A stretch of 36,143 bases of DNA from Gemmatimonadota bacterium (GTDB lineage: Bacteria; Gemmatimonadota; Gemmatimonadetes; Longimicrobiales; Gaopeijiaceae). The stretch's first letter is position 1, and each line of letters begins with the position of its first letter. Shown here piece by piece: positions 5,930 to 14,400 of this stretch. Position numbers and translations under genes: made by a program. The notes below the pieces were generated by a model. That model was not told the DNA's origin. It saw nothing but the letters and a program-made list of their open reading frames with translations, and searched no databases. The DNA is taken from positions 1 through 36,143 of the forward strand of contig JAJDXM010000089.1 of the NCBI GenBank assembly GCA_022823225.1, in the 5' to 3' direction.

Positions 5930-7948
5930 TCAGCACCCCAGGCAGCGGTGGTTGTTCCTCGACCCCAGCTTTTCCAGTAGAGCCACCGTGGCCGGGAACG
6001 GCTGCACCCGCTGGATCGGCCCGTTGGCCATGTCGGCGACCGTCTGGCCGCGGCGGTTCAGGGCGGTGACGTCGGCGCCGTGGTCGACGAGGTAGAAGAT
6101 CATCTCGATGTCGCCACGGGACGCGGCGTGGTGGAGCGGGGTGGCGGCGTTGGCGTCGCGCGCGTTCACGTCGGCGCCGCACTCCTCGACCAGGAAGCGC
6201 ACGGCGGCCATCCAGGCGTCGGGCACATGACGGTGGGCGTTGCCCGCGAAGGACTGGCCGTAGCCGACGCCCGACGCTGCGTGGATGGGGTGGATCGACG
6301 GTCCGCCACTCGGCACCGGCGGCAACCCGGAGGGGTCCAGCTCCTCCTCCTCCTCCGCTTCCTCCGATGCCTGGCGGCGACGGCGCTGCGGAGGTTTCAT
6401 GGTGGCGATCTCCGGGTCGGCGCCGTGCTCCTTGAGCAGCCGCATCGCGTCCACGTCCAGCGCGTAGGCGGCCCGCCAGAACGGGGTGGCGCCCTTCAGG
6501 TTGATCCCGCTGCCCCGCAGCACGCCGAAGGTGTACTCCATGTACCACAGGTGGCTCTCGAGCCTCGCGTTCGGGTCGGCGCCGGCTTCCAGCAGCGCCT
6601 CCATCAGCTCCAGGTAGGTGGTGTGCTGGTGCAGGTGCTCGGTGGGGTGGGAGTACGACGCCCGGGGCGCCCACTGCCGCTCGAGGATGGCGTAGAGGGG
6701 CGTGGTTCCGGCCTGGCTGGCGAGGTTGGGGTCGGCGCCGCGCTCAAGGAGGACCCGGGCGAGGTCGAACTGGCCGTTCACGGCGGCGATGAGGAGCGGG
6801 GCTGTGTGGTCGCCGGCGGAAGGCTGGTTGATGTCGGCGCCGCCGTCGAGCAGCGCCAGCGCCGCGTCGGTGTGCCCCTGGCGGACGGCGTGCAGCAAAG
6901 GCGTCAGCCCGCCCCAGCCACCGATGGTCTGCGCGTAGGACAGGGGGCGGGGTTCCTCCTCCTCCTCTTCCTCCGGGGTGCCCTCAGCTTCGGCGGAATC
7001 TGCATTTTGTGTAATTTGCGTATTTTGTGTATTCTGCGTGGAATCTGCCACCGCTTCGGCGGAATCCGGACGCTCTCCCGACGCCGCTACCGCCTCCCCG
7101 GCGACCTGCCCCTCCTGGTCCGCCAACCCTTCCTGCTCCGCCTGCCCTTCCTCGTCGCCCTCCTCCTCTTCCTCGGCATTGTCGTCCGCCGGGTCGGGCA
7201 CGTCCGGCCAGCGGCGCTGGATCTCGCGCGCGGCCTCGATGGCGGCCTGCACCTGGCTCGGTGTGGGATGCCAGTCGGCCCCGCCACCCTCCTTCTCGCG
7301 GAAGGCCGCGATGAACTCGTTGAGGCGGCGCTCGGCCGCGGCATCGGCGTCAGCCTGCTCCTCGACGTCGACCACGTGCGCGGTGAGCGACGGATCGGCG
7401 CCCGCGGCCAGCAGCGCCTCGACCGCCGCGACCCGGTTGGCGGCCGCGGCGAAGATCAGCGGAGTCTGGCCCCACGCGGCTTCCCGCGCGTTCACGTCGG
7501 CGCCCGCGGCGGCCAGCACATCGATCACGCGGGGATCGCCCGACGCGGCTGCGAGGTGGAGCGGCGTCGCGCCCGAATTCGTGGTGGCGGCGCCCGGGTC
7601 GCTGCCCGCGCCGATCAGCATCTCGGCCACGGCTGCGTGGGCGGCCCGCGCGGCCAGGTGCAGCGGCGTGTAGTGCCCGATCCGCGTCCCGGCGTCGACA
7701 CGCGCGCCGGCGTAGAGGAGCACTTCGCAGAGCGGCCCGTCGCCGCGCTCGGCGGCCCAGTGGAGCGCGGTCATGCCGTCCCCTTGCGGGGCGTTGACAT
7801 CGGCGCCGCCGCGCAGGAGATCGCGGACCGCGCCGAGATCGCCCCGCTGGGCGGCGTCGGCGACGGGAGAGTCGGAGGTCAGCATGGCATCGGCGGACGG
7901 CGAGTCGGCGGCGGCCAGACTCAGCAGCAACAGTGGCAACAGCGGCAT
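5930..7948 (-). CDS. Secreted ankyrin-repeat protein with acidic low-complexity insert
   Basis: A 672-residue protein with a short hydrophobic leader (MPLLPLLLLSLAAA), so probably exported. Residues about 30-190 carry five ankyrin repeats (GADVNA, TPLHLAA, AAGADVNARE). Residues about 195-336 form an insert rich in E, Q and A that includes a threefold TQN/TQI repeat. Ankyrin repeats then resume to the C-terminus, interrupted by another acidic stretch (EEAEEEEE). The protein ends with NNHRCLGC, two cysteines. The ATG overlaps the stop of the DUF1552 gene (TGATG), implying coupling. Such repeats bind protein partners; the likely partners are the two co-encoded exported proteins, by inference. 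Confidence 0.85.
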   Translation of the reverse strand: MPLLPLLLLSLAAADSPSADAMLTSDSPVADAAQRGDLGAVRDLLRGGADVNAPQGDGMTALHWAAERGDGPLCEVLLYAGARVDAGTRIGHYTPLHLAARAAHAAVAEMLIGAGSDPGAATTNSGATPLHLAAASGDPRVIDVLAAAGADVNAREAAWGQTPLIFAAAANRVAAVEALLAAGADPSLTAHVVDVEEQADADAAAERRLNEFIAAFREKEGGGADWHPTPSQVQAAIEAAREIQRRWPDVPDPADDNAEEEEEGDEEGQAEQEGLADQEGQVAGEAVAASGERPDSAEAVADSTQNTQNTQITQNADSAEAEGTPEEEEEEEPRPLSYAQTIGGWGGLTPLLHAVRQGHTDAALALLDGGADINQPSAGDHTAPLLIAAVNGQFDLARVLLERGADPNLASQAGTTPLYAILERQWAPRASYSHPTEHLHQHTTYLELMEALLEAGADPNARLESHLWYMEYTFGVLRGSGINLKGATPFWRAAYALDVDAMRLLKEHGADPEIATMKPPQRRRRQASEEAEEEEELDPSGLPPVPSGGPSIHPIHAASGVGYGQSFAGNAHRHVPDAWMAAVRFLVEECGADVNARDANAATPLHHAASRGDIEMIFYLVDHGADVTALNRRGQTVADMANGPIQRVQPFPATVALLEKLGSRNNHRCLGC
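7001..7042 (-). repeat. AT-rich TQN microsatellite inside the ankyrin gene
   Basis: The coding strand repeats ACGCAGAAT/ACACAAAAT/ACGCAAATT/ACACAAAAT, encoding TQNTQNTQITQN. It is flanked on both sides by the tripeptide ADS. Its base composition differs sharply from the GC-rich gene around it. Nine-base units keep the frame, so the length could vary between strains. Confidence 0.6.
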
Positions 7949-9384
7949 CAGCCCGGCCCTGGAAGCGAAAACTCCCCCGTCGAGTCCCCGAACCCCGCCA
8001 GATCATCGTGCCCGAGCCGGTGCAGCAGCGACGTGAACACGTTGGCCATCGGCGTCCCGGATTCGGCCCTCAGGTGCACTCCACCGGCCATCTGCCCGTT
8101 CGCGCCACCCATCACCACCAGCGGACAACGGCGGTGGTTGTGCAGGTTCGCATCGCCCATCGGCGAGCCCCAGACGATCATCGAGCGGTCCAGCAGGCTG
8201 GCGTCGCCGTCCATCGTCTCCTCGAGGCGCTTCAGGAAATACGCCATCTGCCCCGTTCGGTACCGGCAGATCCTGTTGAACTCCATGATCGCCCGCTCGC
8301 GGCCCCCGTGGTGGGACGCAGGGTGGAAGCCCCGGTTCGAGCCGCTCTCCGGGAAGGTGCGGTTCGACGCGTCGCGTCCGGTCTTGAAGGCGATGACGCG
8401 GGTCGAATCGGTCTCGAGCGCGAGCACCTGCAGGTCGAACATCAGGCGCATGTGCTCCGAGAACGAGTCCGGCACCCCCGGCGGCGCCCCGGGCAGCTCC
8501 CGCTCCTCACCGCTCAGGTTGCGGGCCTCGACCCGCTCGATCCGGCGCTCCAGCTCCCGCACGCTGTCCAGGTAGCGGTCCACCCGGCGGCGATCCTGCG
8601 CCCCCAGCTCGCGCCTCAGCCCGGCGACCTCCTCGGCCACCCAGTCAAGAATGCTCCCGTGCGTGCGCCGCCTCCGCGCCCGCTCCTCCGCGCTCCCCCC
8701 CGCCCCGAAGAGCATGTCGAAGGCGGTGCGCGGGCTGCGGATCATCGGCAGCGGCGTGGTCGGCGACGACCAGCTGATCGAGTCCGTGTACGAACACGAG
8801 TAGTTGTAGTCGCACCCGCCGCCCTTGTCGGTGCGCTCGATGCAGAGCTGCAGCGATGGCAGCACCGTCTCCTGCCCGAACCGCTGCGCGTGGAGCTGGT
8901 CGAGCGACGTGCCGCAGAAGATGTCCGACCCCTGCGTCTGCTTCGGGTGCGACTGCGTCAGGAACACGGCGCTGGAACGGAAGTGATCGCCGCCCACCTC
9001 CTGCGCCTCGAACGCCTCCGCCATGCGCACGTCGGTGTTGCTGACGATCGTCAGGTGCTCGCGCCACGGCTCCAGTGCCTTCAGGACGTTCTCGTCGCCC
9101 AGCTCGAAGTCGCGCCCGGTGGTGGCCGGGGCGAAAAGATGCTGCGTTGCGCCCCACTCGTTGCACCCCGCGACCCCGTGCACCTCCTCGATGCAGATGA
9201 GGCGGGTCGGCTGGTCGGCGCCAGCGACACGGCCGGCCCCCGCACCGGCACCCTGCCCGCCGCCCGCCCCCGTCCGCACCCGCCCCGCCGGGAACATCGC
9301 GTCGAGCAGCGGGAGTGCCACCGTCGCGCCCGCGCTCCGCAGAAAGGTGCGGCGCCCGATCGTCCTGCCAGTCAAAAAGTGCAT
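7948..9384 (-). CDS. DUF1552 domain protein, Tat-exported
   Basis: A 478-residue protein. The start is ATG 9384 because it gives a twin-arginine signal (GRRTFLRSAGATVALPLLDAM, R11-R12) with CAGGTGAT just upstream; a longer open frame exists but reads through the end of the previous gene. The DUF1552 core follows, with HPKQTQGSD, a motif after GGCDYNYSCSY and ISWSSPTTPLP, ending near VFTSLLHRLGHDD. DUF1552 proteins are exported, uncharacterised relatives of DUF1501/sulfatase-like proteins and regularly neighbour DUF1592 genes. It lies 13 bp after the DUF1592 stop and overlaps the ankyrin start, so all three form one operon. Confidence 0.85.
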   Translation of the reverse strand: MHFLTGRTIGRRTFLRSAGATVALPLLDAMFPAGRVRTGAGGGQGAGAGAGRVAGADQPTRLICIEEVHGVAGCNEWGATQHLFAPATTGRDFELGDENVLKALEPWREHLTIVSNTDVRMAEAFEAQEVGGDHFRSSAVFLTQSHPKQTQGSDIFCGTSLDQLHAQRFGQETVLPSLQLCIERTDKGGGCDYNYSCSYTDSISWSSPTTPLPMIRSPRTAFDMLFGAGGSAEERARRRRTHGSILDWVAEEVAGLRRELGAQDRRRVDRYLDSVRELERRIERVEARNLSGEERELPGAPPGVPDSFSEHMRLMFDLQVLALETDSTRVIAFKTGRDASNRTFPESGSNRGFHPASHHGGRERAIMEFNRICRYRTGQMAYFLKRLEETMDGDASLLDRSMIVWGSPMGDANLHNHRRCPLVVMGGANGQMAGGVHLRAESGTPMANVFTSLLHRLGHDDLAGFGDSTGEFSLPGPG

Positions 9385-9397
9385 GCCATCACCTGGT

Positions 9398-11863
9398 TCA
9401 CTGTAGCTGCCCTCCGCCCGGCGGCACCTCGTCCTCGCCCTCCGCCGGCGCCTGCTTCTTCCGGAACGCGTCGCTCGTGACCACCCCGACGATGAACGAC
9501 GACAGCCTGTAGTCATTCGCAGCCGCCTCCGCCACGATTGCGCGGATCGCGGGCTGATCCCTGTAGTCTATCCCCCGCCCCACGGCGTACGCCATCAGGT
9601 TCTCGGCGAACTGGCGCACCAGCGGGACCGGCCGCTTCAGCAGCACGCGCGACAGCTCCGCCGGCGTCTCGATCTCCGTCCCGTCATAGAAGGTGCCGCG
9701 CGTGTCGAGCTCGGTCCCGTCCTCGCGGACCCGCCACCGCCCCGTCACGTCGAAGTTGTCAAGCGCCAAGCCGATCGGGTCGATCAGGTTGTGGCACGAG
9801 CGGCAGTTCGGGTTCTCGCGGTGCGCCTCCAGCCGCTCGCGGGTGGTCAGCGCCTTGCCGTCGCGGGACGCCTCGGTCTCCTCCAGCTCGGGAATCCCCG
9901 GCGGAGGCGGGGGCGGGGGCGTGCCGAGAAGGACCTCCATCACCCACTTGCCCCTGAGCACCGGCGAGGTGCGGTTCCCGAGCGACGTCTGCACCAGCAT
10001 GCTGCCGTGCCCGAAGACGCCGCGCCTCCGCTCGTCCGGGTAGCGCACCCGCTGGAACCCCTCGCCGCGCACCCCGTCGATCCCGTAGTGACGCGCCAGC
10101 CGCTCGTTGACGAAGGTGTAGTCGGCGCGGTAGAGCTCCAGCAGGCTCCGGTCCTCGCGCACCAGGTCCTGAAAGAAAAGCTCGGTCTCGCGCCGCATCG
10201 CCCCGGCCAGCTGCCGGCTGTAGTTGGGGAAGCGGAAGGCGTCGGGGCTGACGCTCTCGATGTCCTGCAGCCTCAGCCACAGCGAAGCGAACCGGGTGGC
10301 AAGCGCCTCGGAGCGGGGGTCGGCGAGCATCCGGCGGGCCTCGGCCTCGAGTCCGGCGGGGTCGGCGAGCGCACCGCTGCGCGCCGCGGCCGCCAGTTCG
10401 TCGTCGGGCGCCGCGCCCCACAGGAAGAACGACAGGCGGGCCGCAAGGTCCTCGCCGCCGAGCGGATAGATCTCCCCGGGCTGCACGCCGGGGGGCTGGC
10501 GTTCCATGCGGAAGAGGAAGTGGGGGCTGGAAAGTATGGCCTCCAGGGCCGTCCTTATCCCGGCCTCGAAACCGCCGTCCTCGCTGCCGAGCCGGTAAAA
10601 GCCGAGAAGGTCGGCCACCTCGTCGCGGCCGGGATCGCGGCCGTAGGCGTCAGCCGCCAGCCGCGCGACGATCTCCCTGGCGCACGGCTCCGCCTCCGCG
10701 GCGCTCGTGGGCCGGCAGGAGAACACCCGCCGCCGCGCCTCGAAGTCCGACACCCCGGTCGGGTTGTGCGGCCCCTCCACCGTCAGGCTCATCATGTGCG
10801 GCAGCGAGGTCTGCCCGTAGCTCGTCTCGGTCCCGGTGAGCGACCAGTCGTTCGGGCGGATCAGGTCCTCGTAGGGGCCGTCCATCTTGCGGATGAACGC
10901 TGCGGTCAGGCGATGCTCCCCGGCGCGGACCAGCACGGGCTCGGTGCGCACCGGGAAGCGCTTGCGGCCCTGGAAGTCGATGTTGCCGCCGTAGCGAACC
11001 AGCGCGACCCGCTCCCCGTTGACCGAGATGTCGATGTCGTCGAAGCGCTCGCCCCACCCCGACATGAAGGTCATCGAGAAGACGTACTCGCCGTCGGCCG
11101 GGAAGGAGTGCAGCACGCTGATCCCGCCGCGCGTGCCGAAGGGGGCGCCGGGGGCGCGCTCCCACTCGTGCTGCGAGACCGAGGGCGGGTTGTCGTAGGT
11201 GGTCGACGACGTCGCCGCGTCCCGGTCCCCGACGGCGCGCCGCGCGACCGCGCTGGCCGCGGACAGGTACGCGTCCATCAGCGTGGGCGACAGGGTCTGC
11301 TCCTCGGCGATGTTGTCGAACCCCGCGCTGATCCGGTCCTGGGGCAGCCACCGCGCCGGGTCGACGGTCACGCCGAGCAGGTCATGGACGACGCGGGCGT
11401 ATTCGGCGCGGTTGAGCCGCTGGAAGGATCGGGACCCGGCGTACGGGCGGGTAGCGGCGGCCCGGTCTATCGTTTCCTCGAGCGTGGCGGCGAGGGTGGC
11501 CAGGGTGTCGCCCGCGGGACGGTCGGCTCCCGGCGGCGGCATCATCCCGGCGCGCAGCTTGCGGATCATGCGCTCGGCGATCTCGGCGTTCTCGGCGGCG
11601 CGCGCCACGTCGAAGTCCTCGAGGACCAGGTTGCCGAGAAGACGGCGCTGGTTGTGGCAGCCGGTGCAGTACTCCTGGACGACTTCGGTGAGGGCGGTGG
11701 GGGAGAGGTGCCCCGGTAGCGGCTGGGCGGGCACCGGCGGAGCGTCAGCGGATCCGGGGAGCGGACGCGCCGTCCCCGGCGTACCGCCCGTCCCCGGCGT
11801 CGCGCCCGTACCCGCCACCAGAAGTGCGCCGCCCAGAGCGGCGAGAAGGATAGCGTCTCTCAT
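9398..11863 (-). CDS. DUF1592 planctomycete-type cytochrome-like protein
   Basis: An 821-residue exported protein. ATG 11863 is chosen for the signal peptide MRDAILLAALGGALLVAG. Order of parts: a CxxCH haem site (EYCTGCH, about residues 66-70); DUF1587 (FQRLNRAEYARVVHDLLG); a carbohydrate-binding-like region; DUF1595 (ACREI/ARLAADAYGR type); DUF1592 (PHFLFRMER ... AARLSFFLWG); DUF1588 (RRGVFGHGSML, LRGKWVMEVLLG); a second CRSCH; and DUF1585 at the C-terminus. These proteins are thought to be periplasmic or surface redox proteins acting on polymers, but the substrate is unknown. It is the first gene of the operon with DUF1552 and ankyrin. A proline run (PPPPPPPGIPE) lies before the second haem motif. 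Confidence 0.9.
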   Translation of the reverse strand: MRDAILLAALGGALLVAGTGATPGTGGTPGTARPLPGSADAPPVPAQPLPGHLSPTALTEVVQEYCTGCHNQRRLLGNLVLEDFDVARAAENAEIAERMIRKLRAGMMPPPGADRPAGDTLATLAATLEETIDRAAATRPYAGSRSFQRLNRAEYARVVHDLLGVTVDPARWLPQDRISAGFDNIAEEQTLSPTLMDAYLSAASAVARRAVGDRDAATSSTTYDNPPSVSQHEWERAPGAPFGTRGGISVLHSFPADGEYVFSMTFMSGWGERFDDIDISVNGERVALVRYGGNIDFQGRKRFPVRTEPVLVRAGEHRLTAAFIRKMDGPYEDLIRPNDWSLTGTETSYGQTSLPHMMSLTVEGPHNPTGVSDFEARRRVFSCRPTSAAEAEPCAREIVARLAADAYGRDPGRDEVADLLGFYRLGSEDGGFEAGIRTALEAILSSPHFLFRMERQPPGVQPGEIYPLGGEDLAARLSFFLWGAAPDDELAAAARSGALADPAGLEAEARRMLADPRSEALATRFASLWLRLQDIESVSPDAFRFPNYSRQLAGAMRRETELFFQDLVREDRSLLELYRADYTFVNERLARHYGIDGVRGEGFQRVRYPDERRRGVFGHGSMLVQTSLGNRTSPVLRGKWVMEVLLGTPPPPPPPGIPELEETEASRDGKALTTRERLEAHRENPNCRSCHNLIDPIGLALDNFDVTGRWRVREDGTELDTRGTFYDGTEIETPAELSRVLLKRPVPLVRQFAENLMAYAVGRGIDYRDQPAIRAIVAEAAANDYRLSSFIVGVVTSDAFRKKQAPAEGEDEVPPGGGQLQ

Positions 11864-12026
11864 TTGGCGTTCGTCCCAACCGTGCGTCGGCCAGCCCGTT
11901 ACACAGCCAAGGTAGGAACGCACGCCGGGCCCGTCCATTGCCGCCGGGGTGAACGGGATCGCGCGAATGGCAGGGGAGGTCGGGCTCGGAGGCCGCGGGA
12001 AATGCCGTCAGAGCACCTGGCACCGC

Positions 12027-12055
12027 TTGGAAAGGTCCGGCCCTTGCCGTAGCTT
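12027..12055 (+). promoter_or_regulatory. Promoter upstream of the 154-residue orphan gene
   Basis: TTGGAA, a 17-bp spacer and TAGCTT are followed by about 31 bases to the ATG at 12087, which has AGGA nine bases before it. The position supports that start over the upstream GTG at 11949, which would lie ahead of the promoter. Confidence 0.4.
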
Positions 12056-12086
12056 GGGTCACCGCCCCCCCGCAGGACGCGAGCCG

Positions 12087-12551
12087 ATGAAGGAACGACC
12101 TCAAGCGACGAGCACCGCACCCTGGCGGCACGGCAGAGGCACCCCCACCCCTTGGCTCATGCGCCCGATTCTGCCGCCCCTGGAGGAATACGCAGCCGTT
12201 GCGTCGTTCAAGGAGCGGGCACCGCTCGACGCCCTCACCATCCGCGCCCTCTGGCATGAACACATGTCCGGCAGCCCGGTTCGCATGGACGGGGAGGGTA
12301 TCCGCATGCGGCGCTGGATGCGCACCGACCGGGACGGGGTCCTGACCCCGGACGAGGAGACCGCGCTGCACGACTTCTTCGAGGCCCTGCGTGGCGTCGA
12401 CCTCTTCGCCTTCCGCCAGAGCTGCGGCGCCTCGATCTACGAGATCGCCCGCGTTATGCACATCATCGAATGCCGCGCCCACTACGCGGTCGGCTGGATG
12501 CGCCAGTACCTCTACGAAGACTGGGATGATCCTCGACTCGAGTTGCTGTAG
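12087..12551 (+). CDS. Hypothetical protein, EF-hand-like loop
   Basis: A 154-residue protein I do not recognise. The start at ATG 12087 is set by AGGA nine bases upstream and a promoter at 12027-12055; ATG 12159 (MRPILPPLEEY) is the alternative. Residues 79-90 (RTDRDGVLTPDE) fit an EF-hand calcium loop except for Arg at position 1. Residues about 110-145 (GASIYEIARVMHI to VGWMRQYLYE) could form a helix-turn-helix like sigma region 4, but weakly. There is no signal peptide. It is divergent from the DUF1592 operon. Function unknown. Confidence 0.55.
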   Translation: MKERPQATSTAPWRHGRGTPTPWLMRPILPPLEEYAAVASFKERAPLDALTIRALWHEHMSGSPVRMDGEGIRMRRWMRTDRDGVLTPDEETALHDFFEALRGVDLFAFRQSCGASIYEIARVMHIIECRAHYAVGWMRQYLYEDWDDPRLELL

Positions 12552-12686
12552 GGGGCTTCCGTGCAACGAGATTGGTTCGGTGATTGTTTGAATTGAATCA
12601 TGGGTTGTTGGCGGTTGAGCCGGGGGCGAACGAAACCGGGGAAGCAATCGGAGTGGACCATGGGCACCGCGCCGAGGTGGCACCGT

Positions 12687-13031
12687 ATGACGAAGCTGAT
12701 GACCGCGGCAGTAGCGGGCCTGTCGTTTGCGACGCTCCCGGCAACCCCGCAGACACTCCAAGGGCAAGAGGTATCATGGGATCGCTTGGACACGCTCGCG
12801 GTGCTGGGGGGAGGGCCGACTTGGAGTGAGCCGCCATTCTACCGGGTGTTCGACGCGGTTCTCGACCACGTGGTGACTTTGCACTACGCTTTGCGGGAAA
12901 GCCCGGTCAACCCCCATAATGTCCTCAACCCGTCAGTTCATGAATCAAAGGCGGGATCGCAACAGACACTCAGAGGCTCTAGAATGACAGGATTTGGCCA
13001 ATTTCGCTTGGTTTGCTCGGTGCGGTCGTGA
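12687..13031 (+). pseudogene. Truncated propeller-family gene (N-terminal remnant)
   Basis: ATG 12687 has GAGGTGG seven bases upstream and opens a signal-like sequence (MTKLMTAAVAGLSFATLP), then LDTLAVLGGG and FYRVFDAVLD, resembling the first blade of the propeller paralogues here. After about codon 61 the frame loses that character and stops at codon 115, while intact family members run 330-400 residues. I read it as the 5' remnant of a propeller gene whose rest was deleted, directly before an intact member. It could also encode a short secreted protein. Confidence 0.45.
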
Positions 13032-13113
13032 TCGCGGTCGCGGGGTTCGGGGGCCTATCCTGCAGGATGACGCCCCTGACGATGACGGGCCGGGCTGGAA
13101 GTGGGTCACCGAG

Positions 13114-14106
13114 TTGAAGGTGTACCGTTCGCTCGTCCTCTTCGGAGCGTGCATCTTCGCGGCGGCCGGAGCGAGTGCCGAAGCGCAGGACCGGAGGTGG
13201 CTTCCGCCCTTGGTTGAGGACGCCACCATCGAGGACCTCGACGGATCGTTGTTCGGCAACCCCAGAGGGTTGAGTGCCAGTCCACGGGGTGGTTTCGTCC
13301 TGTACGACTGGAGCGGTTCGTCATTTCAGGAGTTTTCGGTCTCCGGCGATCTTCTGTGGAGGACTGGGGGGCCGGGGGAAGGCCCCGGAGAGTTCGGTCG
13401 ACCGATCGACTACGAGTTCGATTCGGACGGCAACTTAATGGTGGTGGACGTGGCACTTGCCCGGCTGACCGTGTTGAGCCCCGACGGAACCGTGATCAGT
13501 ACCGAACGGCTCGAAGATGCACGGCAGATCTTTCCAACTGGGTTTGCTCCGGACGGCCGGGCTGTGATGCCGCATTTGCAGCGGGAGGATGCCATTTGGG
13601 TATCGCGCGGCGGGGATCGGCGTTCGGCCCTGAGCCCGTTTGCCGATCTTGACCCCATGTTGTCGGAGGCGTGGGCCGCCAACCTGAAGTCCGGCGGAGC
13701 TGTTGTGGTCTATCGGTGGTCGAGCGACATCGTATGGCTGCGTCCCAACGGTTCCGTTAGAGGAGTTACGCAGGCCGTGGAGTCGGCCTCGTTTCCAGAA
13801 GTGGTTCATGTGTCCGAAGAGCTGCCGAATGGTGGGGAAATTTCGGGAACAAAGGTCGATCCCTCGGCAATTCAGCTCAATATCAATCAGCCTGCCGTCG
13901 ATTCGGAGAAAATCTACGTGCGGCCTCTGGGTGCTACGGAGCACTCTCGAAAGGTCTTGGACGTCTACGCAATCGCGACCGGCGAGTATCTGGGTTCCTA
14001 CCGTCTGCCGCATGTCGTGGAATCGGTCGCGATGCTCGAAGATGGCAGGGTAGCGACCCTTGAGGTTACCTTCATTCCGACGGTGCGGATTTGGAGAATC
14101 GAATAG
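13114..14106 (+). CDS. 6-bladed beta-propeller exported protein
   Basis: A 330-residue member of the same family as the pair at 485-3040. I choose TTG 13114 because it gives a clean Sec signal (MKVYRSLVLFGACIFAAAGASAEA); GTG 13120 is also possible, and an open frame extends further upstream without protein-like sequence. Family marks: GGPGEGPGEFGRP and blades such as LTVLSPDGTVIS and IVWLRPNGSV. Role unknown; no catalytic residues recognised. It lies just after a truncated relative, and a repeat derived from a propeller 3' end lies 165 bp downstream, so the locus has been rearranged. Confidence 0.75.
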   Translation: MKVYRSLVLFGACIFAAAGASAEAQDRRWLPPLVEDATIEDLDGSLFGNPRGLSASPRGGFVLYDWSGSSFQEFSVSGDLLWRTGGPGEGPGEFGRPIDYEFDSDGNLMVVDVALARLTVLSPDGTVISTERLEDARQIFPTGFAPDGRAVMPHLQREDAIWVSRGGDRRSALSPFADLDPMLSEAWAANLKSGGAVVVYRWSSDIVWLRPNGSVRGVTQAVESASFPEVVHVSEELPNGGEISGTKVDPSAIQLNINQPAVDSEKIYVRPLGATEHSRKVLDVYAIATGEYLGSYRLPHVVESVAMLEDGRVATLEVTFIPTVRIWRIE

Positions 14107-14270
14107 GAGTAACCCTACCTAAAGCGTTGGAATAACGGATGTTACGGACAGCTATGGACGATACCGGACACTATCGGATTCGGCGCATCCGACTTGCAGC
14201 GCTATTCGTCCGAGGATCAACGCAGACCGGTGCCTGAAGGAGAAGGACCGTAAAGACGACATTACACTTG

Positions 14271-14366
14271 GTAAAGTCCTCATGACATTGCGTGCGTGAG
14301 CACCGTGGCCCAGCCCGGATGCATCGCCGCCCGAATGCAGCGGGGACTTATTCCACGGGCTGCCAG
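14271..14366. repeat. ~95-bp dispersed repeat, copy 2
   Basis: Second copy of the element at 1757-1850, same orientation. Here it lies between the propeller gene ending at 14106 (+) and the DUF5107 gene ending at 14401 (-). On the minus strand it still contains TGGCAGCCCGTGGAATAA, the last codons of the propeller gene at 1832-3040, though no propeller gene runs into it. It is probably the 3' scar of a lost paralogue. Confidence 0.8.
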
Positions 14367-14400
14367 AGGTGGCGGCGCGCAAGTGATTGCGATGTCGGCG

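Noticed and set aside
6080-8575. 831-residue open frame antisense to the ankyrin and DUF1552 genes
   Set aside because: It crosses the boundary of two real, coupled genes and has no recognisable motif.
11949-12086. Upstream GTG extension of the 154-residue orphan gene
   Set aside because: The added residues are not protein-like and the likely promoter (12027-12055) lies inside the extension.
11745-12767. 340-residue minus-strand frame between DUF1592 and the propeller remnant
   Set aside because: It would overlap the DUF1592 signal region and the orphan gene, and it has no signal, domain or ribosome site.
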